Below are positions 1 to 10,907 of a stretch of 64,000 bases of DNA, piece by piece. Source of the stretch: Rhizobium sp. RU33A (GTDB taxonomy: Bacteria; Pseudomonadota; Alphaproteobacteria; Rhizobiales; Rhizobiaceae); assembly GCF_900156055.1 (NCBI RefSeq), contig NZ_FTMQ01000002.1, forward strand, positions 434,001 through 498,000, in the 5' to 3' direction. The notes below the pieces were generated by a model that saw only the letters and a program-made list of their open reading frames with translations, was not told the DNA's origin and made no database searches. How positions within the stretch are numbered: the first letter of the stretch is position 1; every line of letters begins with the position of its first letter. The position numbers and the translations under genes are program-made.

Positions 1-615
1 CAGGGCGCCGGCAATCTGCGCGAAAATGAAGCCGGCGAGGTCGATCGGGCGGATGCCGGCGAAAGTATTGGTCAGGCTGCGGGCGATCGCGACGGCCGGA
101 TTGGCGAAGGACGTCGAGGCCGTGAACCAGTAGGCGGCCGTGATGTAGAGGCCGACCAGCATCGGGATGGCGTCCGTCTTGAAGCGCAGCCCGCCGAGGA
201 TGGTGAGGAGCAGGCCGAAGGTCGCGACGGCTTCGGCTGTCCACTGCGCCGAGCCCGTGCGAACCGTCTCCGAGACCTGGAAGACGGGCAAGTCGAACAT
301 CACATGGGCGATGAGCGTGCCGGCGATGCCGCCGAGGATCTGGGCGAGCATGTAAGGCAGAATGGCGGAGGCCTCCAGCTCCTTGCGCAGGGCAAAGACC
401 ATCGTAACCACCGGGTTGAAGTGGGCCCCGGAGATCGGACCCAGGATCGTGATCAGCACGAAGAGGATGGCGCCGGTCGGGATCGTGTTACCGAGCAGGG
501 AGACGGCGACATCGTCTGAAAGCCGGTCCGCCATAATGCCGGAACCGACGACGGTTGCGACCAGCATGGCGGTGCCAAGCGCCTCGGCGGTGAGGCGGCG
601 TGAAAGATCGGCCAT
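1..615 (-). CDS. aqpS: MIP-family aquaglyceroporin of the ars operon (partial)
   Basis: Membrane channel of the aquaporin/aquaglyceroporin family, cut by the left window edge; 205 residues from the N terminus are visible. Both NPA-type half-helix motifs can be read: NPVV in the first half and NPAV near the edge, separated by hydrophobic membrane segments. It starts at the ATG ending at 615, five bases after the arsC stop, so it is the third gene of arsR-arsC-aqpS. In Sinorhizobium meliloti an ars-linked AqpS lets the arsenite made by ArsC leave the cell, replacing an ArsB or Acr3 pump. The same role is inferred here from the neighbours; an arsenite pump could still lie outside the window. The first half-motif has NPV in place of NPA. 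Confidence 0.88.
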   Translation of the reverse strand, partial: MADLSRRLTAEALGTAMLVATVVGSGIMADRLSDDVAVSLLGNTIPTGAILFVLITILGPISGAHFNPVVTMVFALRKELEASAILPYMLAQILGGIAGTLIAHVMFDLPVFQVSETVRTGSAQWTAEAVATFGLLLTILGGLRFKTDAIPMLVGLYITAAYWFTASTSFANPAVAIARSLTNTFAGIRPIDLAGFIFAQIAGAL

Positions 616-620
616 GGTCT

Positions 621-1130
621 TCAGCCGGCCGTCTGAGTGCTGCTGCCGATCTCGTTCAGCCGTTTCTGCAGCGAGAGCTTGTCGAGGCTCGCCATCGGCA
701 GGCTGACGAAGATCGAGATGCGGTGATTGAGCATGCGATAGGCTTCGGCAAAGGCGAAATGCTTCTCGCTATCGGTGCCTTCGGCAGCGGCCGGATCGGG
801 CACGCCCCAATGGGCGGTCATCGGTTGGCCAGGCCAGACGGGGCAGGCTTCGGCGGCAGCGTTGTCGCAGACGGTGAAGACGAAATCGAGTTCAGGGGCA
901 CCGGGGACTGCAAACTCGTCCCAGTTCTTTGAGCGGGCGAAGCTGGTGTCGTAGTTCACGCCCTTAAGCAGTTGCAGCGTGTAGGGATGAACCTCACCCT
1001 TGGGCTGGGAGCCGGCGGAATAGGCCCTGAACTTGCCCTGACCGAGCCGGTTCAGCAGCGCTTCCGCGATGATCGAGCGGGCGGAATTGCCGGTGCAAAG
1101 GAAGAGCACGTTGTAGATCTTGTCGGACAT
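621..1130 (-). CDS. arsC: Arsenate reductase, low-molecular-weight phosphatase type
   Basis: Reduces arsenate to arsenite in the cytoplasm. The N terminus carries the LMW-PTP P-loop CTGNSARS, with nucleophilic Cys12 and Arg18. A second cysteine pair spaced seven apart (CDNAAAEACP, near residues 88-96) matches the redox relay of thioredoxin-coupled ArsC. At 169 residues it is somewhat longer than the usual 130-140 because of a C-terminal extension. It starts ten bases after arsR and is followed after five bases by the aquaglyceroporin gene, so arsenite production and exit are co-transcribed. Assignment as an arsenate reductase and not a protein phosphatase rests on the extra cysteines and the operon. 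Confidence 0.93.
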   Translation of the reverse strand: MSDKIYNVLFLCTGNSARSIIAEALLNRLGQGKFRAYSAGSQPKGEVHPYTLQLLKGVNYDTSFARSKNWDEFAVPGAPELDFVFTVCDNAAAEACPVWPGQPMTAHWGVPDPAAAEGTDSEKHFAFAEAYRMLNHRISIFVSLPMASLDKLSLQKRLNEIGSSTQTAG

Positions 1131-1140
1131 GGCCGGTCTC

Positions 1141-1500
1141 TCAGTTGGGGCGGGTGACTTCGAGGGTGGGTGAACAGCAGGCGAGATCGTCGATCAGCGG
1201 CTGGCAGAGGCTGGCATTGCCGCCGCAGCAATCCTTGAGCAGGTAAAGGGCGACGGCGCGGAAGCGATCGAGATCGGCGCGGTAGATAATCGAGCGGCTC
1301 TGGCGTTCGCCCGTGACAAGGCCGGCCTGCGAGAGTGTCGACAGATGCGCCGACATAGTGTTCTGCGGCACACCGATCAGGCGCGCGAGCTCGCCGGCGG
1401 GAACGCCATCGGGTTCATGCGCCACCAGCAGGCGGAAGGTCTGCAGGCGGGTCGGTTGAGCCAGGGCGGCGAGGGCCGCAATCGTCGATCTTTCATCCAT
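1141..1500 (-). CDS. arsR: ArsR/SmtB-family arsenic-responsive repressor
   Basis: 119-residue winged-helix repressor that should shut off the operon until arsenite or antimonite binds. The helix-turn-helix covers about residues 35-65 (ELARLIGVPQNTMSAHLSTL). The classic ELCVCDL metal site in that helix is absent. Instead there is a C-terminal cysteine set (DCCGG, LCQP, ACC), the kind of relocated thiolate site known in other ArsR lineages, so the sensing site is inferred to be C-terminal. It is first in the operon. An inverted repeat overlaps its predicted -10 box directly upstream, which fits autorepression. Confidence 0.92.
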   Translation of the reverse strand: MDERSTIAALAALAQPTRLQTFRLLVAHEPDGVPAGELARLIGVPQNTMSAHLSTLSQAGLVTGERQSRSIIYRADLDRFRAVALYLLKDCCGGNASLCQPLIDDLACCSPTLEVTRPN

Positions 1501-1534
1501 ATATCCAGAATAGTGGATATGATTGTGAAGTCAA
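1501..1534 (-). promoter_or_regulatory. arsR promoter with overlapping inverted-repeat operator
   Basis: On the minus strand TTGACT (1534-1529) is followed after 16 bases by TATTCT (1512-1507). A perfect 7-base inverted repeat, ATATCCA-N6-TGGATAT (1501-1520), covers the -10 box and ends at the arsR start codon. Expected transcription start is at or within a base or two of the ATG, so the arsR message may be leaderless. This is read from sequence only. Confidence 0.6.
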
Positions 1535-1554
1535 TTGGGGTCATGCCGTAGGCA

Positions 1555-1587
1555 AAGAAAAACCCCGGTGTCGAAGACGCCGGGGCT
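1555..1587 (-). terminator. Rho-independent terminator of the glycogen operon
   Basis: Ten-base stem (1563-1572 with 1576-1585, one G-U pair) with a GAA loop, followed on the minus strand by TTTTTCTTT. It lies about 30 bases beyond the pgm stop and separates the glycogen and ars operons. Confidence 0.85.
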
Positions 1588-1616
1588 CTAATGCGTGAGC
1601 GAAGGTCTCTAGGGGA

Positions 1617-3248
<1,632 letters not shown>

Positions 3249-4688
3249 TTACGGGCCTTTCGAGACGAGGCGTTGATAAAGGTCGGCATAGGTCGTAGCG
3301 CTCCTGTTCCAGGAGACGTCGGATTTCATGCCTTGCTTCTGCATTTGCGACCAGAGACGCTGGTCACTATAGAGGCGTAGCGTGCGGCGGATCGCCCGGC
3401 GGAGGGCATCTGATGTCACCGGCGCAAACTGCACGCCGGTTGCAACACCAGCAGCCAGGGCCGCTTCATTGGCGTCGATAATGGTATCGGCGAGGCCGCC
3501 GGTGCGGGCCACAAGCGGAACACAGCCGTAGCGCAGGGCGTAGAGCTGTGTCAGCCCGCAGGGCTCGAAGCGCGAGGGCACGAGGATGATGTCGGAACCG
3601 GCCTGCATGACATGCGACAGCGCTTCATCATATCCAAGTATCATGCCGACACGGCCGCGATGATGGGCGGCGGCACTCTGAAGGGCGGCCTCGATAGCGC
3701 TTTCCCCGGAGCCGAGGATTGCGAGCCTGCCGCCAGCATTGACGATTTCGTCGATGACGTCGGGCAGCAGGTCCAGCCCCTTCTGCCAGGTCAGCCGCGA
3801 GATGACGCAAAAGATCGGGCCATCGTCGCCATCAAATGCGAAGCGCTCGACCACGGCTGCACGGTTGCCGGCGCGCTTCTTCAGTGCTGAACCGGAATAG
3901 TGGCTGGTGAGCAGTGGATCGCTGGCCGGGTTCCAGACCTCGGCGTCTATGCCGTTGACGATGCCGTAGAGGTCAGCGGCGCGGCTGGCGATGACGCCAT
4001 CAAGGCCCATGCCGAATTCGGGTGTCAGGATTTCCTCGGCATAGGAAGGGCTGACCGTGGACAGCGCATGAGCGGTCAGAAGACCGCTCTTCAGATAGCT
4101 GATCGTGCCATAATATTCGAGCGCCTCGTGCCATGCGTGTGTGGGCAGGCCAAGATAGGGAAAGAGCGTTGCACCGAACTGCCCCTGGAAGGCGATGTTG
4201 TGGATGGTGATGAGGCTCGGCACTTCCGGCGCCTCGGCATAGCGCATGTAGACGGGAACCAGAGCACCCTGCCAGTCATGCACATGGACGAGGTCCGGCT
4301 TGAAGCTGGGCAGCACGCCCGCCGCGATCTCGGCGCCCACCTTGGAGAGGACGGCGAAGCGCTTCCAATTGTCGGGGTAGTCCCGTCCCTGTGTATCGAG
4401 ATAGGGACCACCCGAACGCTCGTAGAGTGGCGGGCAGTCGATGATCAAAAGATCCAGGCCCTCGTGTTTTACCTCGAGAAGTGTCACCCGCTCGTCGAGA
4501 ATGTCCTCGAACTCGTGGACCTTCTTGGCCTTCTTCACCGCTTTCATCACGGCCGGATAGCCGGGGATCAGCGTCTTCGTCTCGACGCCATGGGCGGCGA
4601 GCGCGATCGGTAGCGCGCCCGCGACGTCGGCGAGGCCTCCGGTCTTGATCAGCGGATAAAGTTCGGAGGCGACCGAGAGGACCTTCAT
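3249..4688 (-). CDS. glgA: Glycogen synthase (ADP-glucose, GT5)
   Basis: Transfers glucose from ADP-glucose to the end of an alpha-1,4-glucan. 479 residues, typical of bacterial GlgA. The N-terminal KTGGLADV motif (Lys15-Val22) binds ADP-glucose. The C-terminal Rossmann domain has SRLTWQKG and the conserved [14 protein letters not shown] stretch with its catalytic-region glutamate. Fourth in the glycogen operon, nine bases after glgC and three before pgm. No frameshift or missing motif seen. Confidence 0.97.
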   Translation of the reverse strand: MKVLSVASELYPLIKTGGLADVAGALPIALAAHGVETKTLIPGYPAVMKAVKKAKKVHEFEDILDERVTLLEVKHEGLDLLIIDCPPLYERSGGPYLDTQGRDYPDNWKRFAVLSKVGAEIAAGVLPSFKPDLVHVHDWQGALVPVYMRYAEAPEVPSLITIHNIAFQGQFGATLFPYLGLPTHAWHEALEYYGTISYLKSGLLTAHALSTVSPSYAEEILTPEFGMGLDGVIASRAADLYGIVNGIDAEVWNPASDPLLTSHYSGSALKKRAGNRAAVVERFAFDGDDGPIFCVISRLTWQKGLDLLPDVIDEIVNAGGRLAILGSGESAIEAALQSAAAHHRGRVGMILGYDEALSHVMQAGSDIILVPSRFEPCGLTQLYALRYGCVPLVARTGGLADTIIDANEAALAAGVATGVQFAPVTSDALRRAIRRTLRLYSDQRLWSQMQKQGMKSDVSWNRSATTYADLYQRLVSKGP

Positions 4689-4697
4689 GGATGTGTC

Positions 4698-5957
4698 TTA
4701 TCCCAGTTTGTCGAGCATGGCCTGCGTGATGAGGCATATCCCGTTTTCGCTGCGGCGGAAGCGCTTGGCATCCATTTCCGGATCCTCGCCGACGATCAGC
4801 CCCTCCGGGATCACCACGCCATGGTCTATCACGACATTTGTGAGCCTGGCGTGACGGCCGACCTGCACCTTGGGCAGAACGACAGCACCTTCGAGACGCG
4901 AGTAGGAGTTGGCGCGCACACCGGTGAAGAGCAGGCTCTTGTAGAGCGACGACCCGGAGATGATGCAGTCGCCCGAGACCAGCGACGAGATCGCCGAGCC
5001 ACGGCGGCCTTCGTCGTCATGGACGAACTTGGCGGGCGGCGTGATCTCGGAATAGGTCCAGATCGGCCAGGTCTTGTCGTAGAGATCGAGTTCCGGAACG
5101 ATGTCCGTCAGGTCGATATTCGCCTGCCAGTAGGCGTCGATCGTGCCGACGTCGCGCCAGTAGGGCGTGCGTTCGAAATCGGAGCGGACGCAGGACTGGG
5201 CGAAGCGGTGCGCGACGGCCTTGCCGCTCTTCACCACGTAGGGGATGATGTCCTTGCCGAAGTCGCGGCTCGATTCCGGGTCGGCGGCATCGCGGCGCAG
5301 CAGTTCCATCAGGAACTTGGTGTGGAAGACATAGATCCCCATCGAAGCCAGCGCGAGATCGGGGCTGCCGGGAATGCCCGGCGGGTCGGCCGGCTTTTCG
5401 ACGAAGTCGATGATCCGGTCGGTCGCATCCACATGCATGACGCCGAAGCCGGTTGCTTCCATGCGCGGCACTTCGAGGCAGCCGATCGTCACATCGGCAC
5501 CTGAATCGACATGCTGCTGCAGCATCAATTCGTAGTCCATCTTGTAGATGTGGTCGCCGGCCAGAATAACCATGTATTCGGGGGCATAGGATTCAATGAT
5601 GTCGGCGTTCTGGTAAACGGCGTCGGCGGTGCCTTCGTACCACTGCGTTTCGGAGACGCGCTGCGAGGCCGGAAGGATGTCGAAGCTCTCGTTGCGTTCG
5701 GGCCTGAAAAAGTTCCAGCCGAGCTGCAGATGGCGGATCAGCGAGTGCGCCTTGTACTGCGTGGCGACGCCAATGCGGCGGATGCCGGAATTGAGCGCAT
5801 TGGAGAGGGCAAAGTCGATAATCCGGGCCTTGCCGCCGAAATAGACGGCGGGTTTTGCGCGACGATCCGTCAGTTCCTTGAGGCGGCTTCCGCGACCACC
5901 GGCCAGCACATAGGCCATGGCATCGCGCGACAGGCTTTTTGTTCTCTTTTCCGTCAT
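4698..5957 (-). CDS. glgC: Glucose-1-phosphate adenylyltransferase
   Basis: Makes ADP-glucose from ATP and glucose-1-phosphate, the committed and allosterically controlled step of glycogen synthesis. 419 residues, the same size as the well-studied Agrobacterium enzyme. The nucleotidyltransferase signature GGRGSRL (residues 20-26) is followed by the AKPAVYFGG effector-site region and a C-terminal left-handed beta-helix. The gene lies 13 bases after glgB and nine before glgA. By family, fructose-6-phosphate and pyruvate are the likely activators; this is inferred, not read from the sequence. Confidence 0.97.
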   Translation of the reverse strand: MTEKRTKSLSRDAMAYVLAGGRGSRLKELTDRRAKPAVYFGGKARIIDFALSNALNSGIRRIGVATQYKAHSLIRHLQLGWNFFRPERNESFDILPASQRVSETQWYEGTADAVYQNADIIESYAPEYMVILAGDHIYKMDYELMLQQHVDSGADVTIGCLEVPRMEATGFGVMHVDATDRIIDFVEKPADPPGIPGSPDLALASMGIYVFHTKFLMELLRRDAADPESSRDFGKDIIPYVVKSGKAVAHRFAQSCVRSDFERTPYWRDVGTIDAYWQANIDLTDIVPELDLYDKTWPIWTYSEITPPAKFVHDDEGRRGSAISSLVSGDCIISGSSLYKSLLFTGVRANSYSRLEGAVVLPKVQVGRHARLTNVVIDHGVVIPEGLIVGEDPEMDAKRFRRSENGICLITQAMLDKLG

Positions 5958-5970
5958 GTGTATCCTCCCC

Positions 5971-8184
5971 TTACTGTTCCAATTCCAGCATGATCACGGC
6001 GAGCGGTGGCAAGGTCACACCCGCCTTTGCCCATCCGCTTCCCGTGGCATGCGCCTCCACGCGACCACCATTGCCCTTGCCGCTGCCGCCATAGATTTCG
6101 GCATCGGTATTGAGTATCTCACGCCAACGGCCGGCCGCAGGCAAGCTCAATTCGTATCGCTCGTGGTAGTTCGGCGTCAGGTTGCAGATAACCGCGATCG
6201 GCTTTTCGCCGGGTGCCTTGCGCAGCCAGGCAAAAACCGAATTGTCCTGGTCGTCGCCGACGATCCATTCGAAGCCCTCACCCTCGCAGTCACGGGCATG
6301 AAGTGCGGCCTTCGCACGATAAGTGAAGTTCAAGTCACGCACGAGGCGGCGCATGCCTTCATGCGGGGCGTAGTCGAGCAGGTTCCAGTCGAGTGAGCGC
6401 TCCTCCGACCACTCGCCCCATTGGGCAAATTCCTGGCCCATGAAGAGCAGCTTCTTGCCGGGATGGCCCCACATCAAGCCGTAATAGGCACGGAGATTGG
6501 CAAATTTCTGCCAGTCGTCACCGGGCATCTTGGCGATCATCGAACCCTTGCCGTGTACGACTTCGTCATGGGAAATCGGCAGCACGAAGTTTTCCGAGAA
6601 GGCGTAGAGCAAGCCAAACGTCAGTTCGTTGTGATGATGCTTCCGGTAGATCGGATCCCGAGCGAAATAGCTCAGCGTGTCATGCATGAAGCCCATGTTC
6701 CACTTGAAGCCAAAGCCGAGGCCTCCTTCATGGACCGGCTGCGAGACCTTGGGCCAGGAGGTGCTCTCCTCGGCGATGGTCATGATGCCGGGATGGCTGC
6801 CATAGACATGGTGGTTCATCTGCTGGAGGAAGCGGACCGACTCCAGGTTCTCCCGGCCACCATACTCGTTGGGGATCCACTCGCCTTCCTTGCGGGAATA
6901 ATCGAGGTAGAGCATCGAAGCGACGGCATCGACGCGCAACCCGTCGAGGTGGAATTTCTCCGCCCAATACAGCGCGTTGTTGATCAGATAGGACAGAACC
7001 TCCTGGCGACCGAAATTGTAGATCGCGGTGTTCCAGTCCGGGTGGAAGCCTTGGCGGGGATCGGCATGTTCGTAGAGCGCCGTTCCGTCGAAGTTGCGAA
7101 GCCCGTGGGCGTCCGTCGGGAAATGCGCCGGCACCCAGTCGAGGATGACGCTCAAGCCGACCTTGTGGCAGCCGTTGACGAAACGGGCAAAGCCCTCCGG
7201 TTCGCCGAAACGGGCGCTCGGGGCGTAAAGCCCCGTCGTCTGATAGCCCCAGGATGGGTCGTAAGGGTGCTCGGTCACCGGCATGAATTCGATATGGGTG
7301 AAGCCCATGTCGACACAGTAGGGGATCAGCCGGGCCGCCATTTCGTCCCAGGACAGCATGGAGCCGTCGTCGCGGCGCTGCCAGGACCCGGCATGGACCT
7401 CGTAGATCGAAATGGGCTGGCGGCGCTGGTCTATGCTTGCCCAGTGCTTGCGGTGGGCCTCGTCTTCCCAGTCCTGTTCGAGCTCAGGTGTTGTCACCGA
7501 AGCGTTCTTCGGCCGCATCTCGGCGCGGCGCGCAAAGGGGTCGGCCTTCAGCGGCTGAAGATCGCCATGCGGCCCGACGATTTCGAACTTGTAGCTGGCA
7601 CCGGCCCGGACATCGGGCGCGAAGATTTCCCAGATGCCGGTGTCGCGGCGCAGGCGCATGACATGCCGGCGGCCGTCCCAGTCGTTGAAGTCGCCGACGA
7701 CGGAAACGCGGCGGGCATTGGGGGCCCAGACGGCGAAGTGAAAGCCGTCGACACCCTGATGCTTGATCGGATGAGCGCCCATCTTGTCGAAGAGGCGCAG
7801 GTGCGATCCTTCCTTAATGAAGTAATCGTCCATCGGCCCGAGGATCGGCCAGAAGCTGTAGGGGTCGGTCACTGTCCATTCGGCATCGCCGCGGGTGGCG
7901 CGGTAGCGGACCGGCAGAACCCCATCGAGCTTGACCGGACCGGAAAAGAAGCCGGCATCGTGGAGACGCGCGAGTTCGCCGACCTGGTCTCCGGCCAGAT
8001 TGTAGGCAACCACCGTCTCGGCACCCGGGATGAAGCAACGCGCGACATGGCCCGCGCCTGCCTCGTGCACGCCGAGAAAGGCGAAGGGGTCGCCATGCGT
8101 CCCATGAATGATCGCTTCGATTTCTGCTGCCGACGGTGTGTCCGGCGTCGCTACGTCACCGCTCCTCTTCGGTGATTTTGCCAT
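5971..8184 (-). CDS. glgB: 1,4-alpha-glucan branching enzyme
   Basis: Introduces alpha-1,6 branches into glycogen. 737 residues from the ATG ending at 8184, which overlaps the glgP stop by one base (TGATG); this coupling decides the start over an in-frame codon 32 codons upstream inside glgP. It has two N-terminal carbohydrate-binding/E-set regions (about 20-230), then a GH13 barrel. Catalytic residues are visible: Asp419 in [10 protein letters not shown], Glu472 in TIAEEST, and the third acid in [10 protein letters not shown] near residue 540. Second gene of the operon. Confidence 0.96.
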   Translation of the reverse strand: MAKSPKRSGDVATPDTPSAAEIEAIIHGTHGDPFAFLGVHEAGAGHVARCFIPGAETVVAYNLAGDQVGELARLHDAGFFSGPVKLDGVLPVRYRATRGDAEWTVTDPYSFWPILGPMDDYFIKEGSHLRLFDKMGAHPIKHQGVDGFHFAVWAPNARRVSVVGDFNDWDGRRHVMRLRRDTGIWEIFAPDVRAGASYKFEIVGPHGDLQPLKADPFARRAEMRPKNASVTTPELEQDWEDEAHRKHWASIDQRRQPISIYEVHAGSWQRRDDGSMLSWDEMAARLIPYCVDMGFTHIEFMPVTEHPYDPSWGYQTTGLYAPSARFGEPEGFARFVNGCHKVGLSVILDWVPAHFPTDAHGLRNFDGTALYEHADPRQGFHPDWNTAIYNFGRQEVLSYLINNALYWAEKFHLDGLRVDAVASMLYLDYSRKEGEWIPNEYGGRENLESVRFLQQMNHHVYGSHPGIMTIAEESTSWPKVSQPVHEGGLGFGFKWNMGFMHDTLSYFARDPIYRKHHHNELTFGLLYAFSENFVLPISHDEVVHGKGSMIAKMPGDDWQKFANLRAYYGLMWGHPGKKLLFMGQEFAQWGEWSEERSLDWNLLDYAPHEGMRRLVRDLNFTYRAKAALHARDCEGEGFEWIVGDDQDNSVFAWLRKAPGEKPIAVICNLTPNYHERYELSLPAAGRWREILNTDAEIYGGSGKGNGGRVEAHATGSGWAKAGVTLPPLAVIMLELEQ

Positions 8185-10646
8185 CAAGCTCTCCAGATGT
8201 CCGCGTTGTACTGCCGGATGGTGCGGTCCGACGAGAACCAGCCCATGCGGGCCGTATTGCGGATGGTCTTGGAATACCATGCCGAGGTATCGGTCCAGAT
8301 GTCGTCCACCTGACGTTGAGCCTTGGCATAGGCGTCGAAATCGGCGGCAACCATGAACCAGTCATGCTGGTAAATGCCCTGCATCAGATCGGCATAGCGG
8401 TCACGGTCATCAGGCGAGAAGACGCCAGATGCGATCGACGAGAGGGCCTGCTGCAGTTCGCGCGAGGCGTCGATTGCGGCGCGGGGATTGTGTCCATCCG
8501 CTCGCACGCGTCCGACCTCGTCTGCGGTCATTCCAAAAATCACGATGTTCTCCTCGCCCACATGATCGCGCATTTCGACATTGGCGCCGTCGAGCGTTCC
8601 AATGGTCAATGCACCGTTCAACGCGAACTTCATGTTCCCGGTTCCAGACGCTTCCATGCCGGCGGTGGAAATCTGTTCGGAAAGGTCGGCGGCGGGAACC
8701 ATGACTTCGGCGAGCGAGACGTTGTAGTTCGGGATGAAAACGACCTTCAGCAGACCGCGCACCGAGGGGTCGGTGTTGATGATGCGGGCGACGTCGTTGG
8801 CCAGTTTGATGATGAGCTTGGCGTTGTGGTAGCTGGGCGCTGCCTTGCCGGCGAAGAGTTTGACGCGCGGGACCCAGTCACGTTCCGGATGCGAGCGGAT
8901 CTGGTCGAAGAGCGCGACCGTCTCGATGATGTTCAGAAGCTGGCGCTTGTATTCATGGATGCGCTTGATCTGAATGTCGAACATCGCATGCGGGTCGAGC
9001 TTGATGCCCATGCGGCTAGCGACGAGGCTTGCCAGCTTCTGCTTGTTGGCGAACTTCACGGCCGCAAACTTTTGCTGGAAGGCCGGATCGTCGGCGAAGG
9101 CGTCGAGACCCTTGAGCTTGGTCGCATCGTCGAGGAATTCCGGTCCGATCGCTTCCTTGATGAGGTCGGTCAGGTCGGGATTGCACTGCATCAGCCAGCG
9201 GCGCGGGGTGATGCCATTGGTCTTGTTGTTGATGCGCGTCGGATAGAGCTTGTGGAGATCGGAGAAGACCGTCTCCTTCATCAGCTCGGTATGCAAGGCC
9301 GACACGCCGTTGATCGAGTGCGAGCCCATGAAGGCGAGGTTACCCATGCGCACGCGGCGGTCGCCGCTTTCGTCGATCAGCGAGATCTGGCGGATCTCAT
9401 GGTCATTAAAGCCGCGCTTCTTGCGTGCGTCGAGCAGGACCTTGGCGTTGATCGCGTAGACGAGCTGCATGTGACGCGGCAGGAGGCGTTCGAAAAGCGG
9501 CACCGGCCAGCTTTCCAAAGCTTCCGGCAGGAGCGTGTGGTTGGTGTAGGAGAAGGTCTTGGAGGAAATCTCCCAGGCTTCGTCGAAGGCGATGCCGTGA
9601 ACGTCGACAAGAAGGCGCATGAGTTCGACGACGGAGACGGCCGGGTGGGTGTCGTTGAGCTGGATCGCGACCTTGTCCGGCATCTGGGCGAGCGTGTTGC
9701 CCTGCTGCAGGTGTCGGCGGACGATGTCCTGCAGGGACGCCGAACAGAAGAAGAATTCCTGGCGCAGGCGCAGCTCCTGGCCGGCAGGCGTCGCATCGGC
9801 TGGATAGAGGACGCGCGTCAGGGATTCGGCCTTGTTGCTCTCGCGCAGCGCGCCGATATGGTCACCGGCATTGAAGGCGTCGAGCAGGATCGGATCGATC
9901 GGTTGCGCCGACCAGAGGCGCAGCGTGTTGACGCGTTCGCCCCGCCAGCCGACTGCCGGAGTGTCGAAGGCCGTTGCAATGACGCGTTCACCCTGTTTCC
10001 AGACGTAACGGGGTTCGCCGTCGGGGCCATCGACAGTCTCGACCGTGCCGCCATATCCCACTTCGTAGGAGCTTTCGCGGCGCTCGAACTCCCAGGGGTT
10101 CCCGTGGGCGAGCCAGCTTTCCGGCAGCTCGACCTGCCAGCCCTCTGCCATCTGCTGGCGGAAGAGGCCGTGCACGTAGCGGATGCCGTAGCCATAGGCC
10201 GGGATGTTGACGGTTGCCATACTCTCCATGAAGCAGGCGGCGAGGCGGCCAAGACCGCCATTGCCAAGCGCCGCGTCAGGTTCAAGGCCCGCAATCACGT
10301 CGAATTCGACTGACAGAGAGGAGAGCGCCTCACGGATGTCATCGATCAGGCCGAGGTTCGACATGGCGTCGCGCAGGAGGCGGCCGATCAGGAATTCGAG
10401 CGATAGGTAATAAACCCGCTTGCCGTTGTTCATGTAGGTGGTGCGAGTGGATTCCATCCACGTGTCGATGATGCGGTCGCGCACCACGAGGATGGTTGCC
10501 GTCAACCAGTCATGCGGGGTTGCCACCTTGGCATCCTTGCCGATGCTGTAAGTCAGCTTGTCCATGATCTCGGCGGCCAGGGCGTCCGGATCGGAAACTC
10601 CGCGCTTGGGAAGGGGAAGGTCGACTTTGTGGGGAGTCTTGATCAT
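8184..10646 (-). CDS. glgP: Glycogen phosphorylase
   Basis: Releases glucose-1-phosphate from glycogen ends with pyridoxal phosphate. 820 residues from the ATG ending at 10646, preceded by an AGGCGG-like ribosome site; an in-frame ATG 27 codons upstream is less likely. The PLP-lysine region EASGTGNMKFALNGA is intact, followed by GTLDGANVEM. It is the promoter-proximal gene, so breakdown and synthesis are on one message. No debranching enzyme gene (glgX) sits in this operon, unlike the enterobacterial glgBXCAP cluster. Confidence 0.96.
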   Translation of the reverse strand: MIKTPHKVDLPLPKRGVSDPDALAAEIMDKLTYSIGKDAKVATPHDWLTATILVVRDRIIDTWMESTRTTYMNNGKRVYYLSLEFLIGRLLRDAMSNLGLIDDIREALSSLSVEFDVIAGLEPDAALGNGGLGRLAACFMESMATVNIPAYGYGIRYVHGLFRQQMAEGWQVELPESWLAHGNPWEFERRESSYEVGYGGTVETVDGPDGEPRYVWKQGERVIATAFDTPAVGWRGERVNTLRLWSAQPIDPILLDAFNAGDHIGALRESNKAESLTRVLYPADATPAGQELRLRQEFFFCSASLQDIVRRHLQQGNTLAQMPDKVAIQLNDTHPAVSVVELMRLLVDVHGIAFDEAWEISSKTFSYTNHTLLPEALESWPVPLFERLLPRHMQLVYAINAKVLLDARKKRGFNDHEIRQISLIDESGDRRVRMGNLAFMGSHSINGVSALHTELMKETVFSDLHKLYPTRINNKTNGITPRRWLMQCNPDLTDLIKEAIGPEFLDDATKLKGLDAFADDPAFQQKFAAVKFANKQKLASLVASRMGIKLDPHAMFDIQIKRIHEYKRQLLNIIETVALFDQIRSHPERDWVPRVKLFAGKAAPSYHNAKLIIKLANDVARIINTDPSVRGLLKVVFIPNYNVSLAEVMVPAADLSEQISTAGMEASGTGNMKFALNGALTIGTLDGANVEMRDHVGEENIVIFGMTADEVGRVRADGHNPRAAIDASRELQQALSSIASGVFSPDDRDRYADLMQGIYQHDWFMVAADFDAYAKAQRQVDDIWTDTSAWYSKTIRNTARMGWFSSDRTIRQYNADIWRA

Positions 10647-10834
10647 CGGTCCGCCTGGCGTTGTTCGTGTCTCCGGGCGGCGCCAATGCGATAGCGGTGC
10701 CGCTTCCGTGAATGCCAGTTTACGCATCGAAATGAGACAGTTGCAACAGGCGGGGAGCTGCGAGGAGAACTTTTGTTCCGAGCGCCGTCTTGGGCCTCAA
10801 GACCCTGTTCTGATTATATTTTCTGGAAAGCGTG

Positions 10835-10871
10835 AAAAAACGATAAGACCGCAGCCATGACGGCTGCGGTC
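10835..10871 (-). terminator. Terminator of the vWA gene
   Basis: Perfect ten-base stem (10847-10856 with 10862-10871), five-base loop, then TTATCGTTTTTT on the minus strand. It ends the transcript of the gene at 10908-12182, upstream of glgP. Confidence 0.85.
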
Positions 10872-10907
10872 GAATTGTGGGAGAAATCCAAAACGTTTTG
10901 GATCGTG

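Noticed and set aside
8136..10313. A 725-residue plus-strand frame opposite glgP
   Set aside because: Antisense shadow of a highly conserved phosphorylase; no motif and low-complexity composition.
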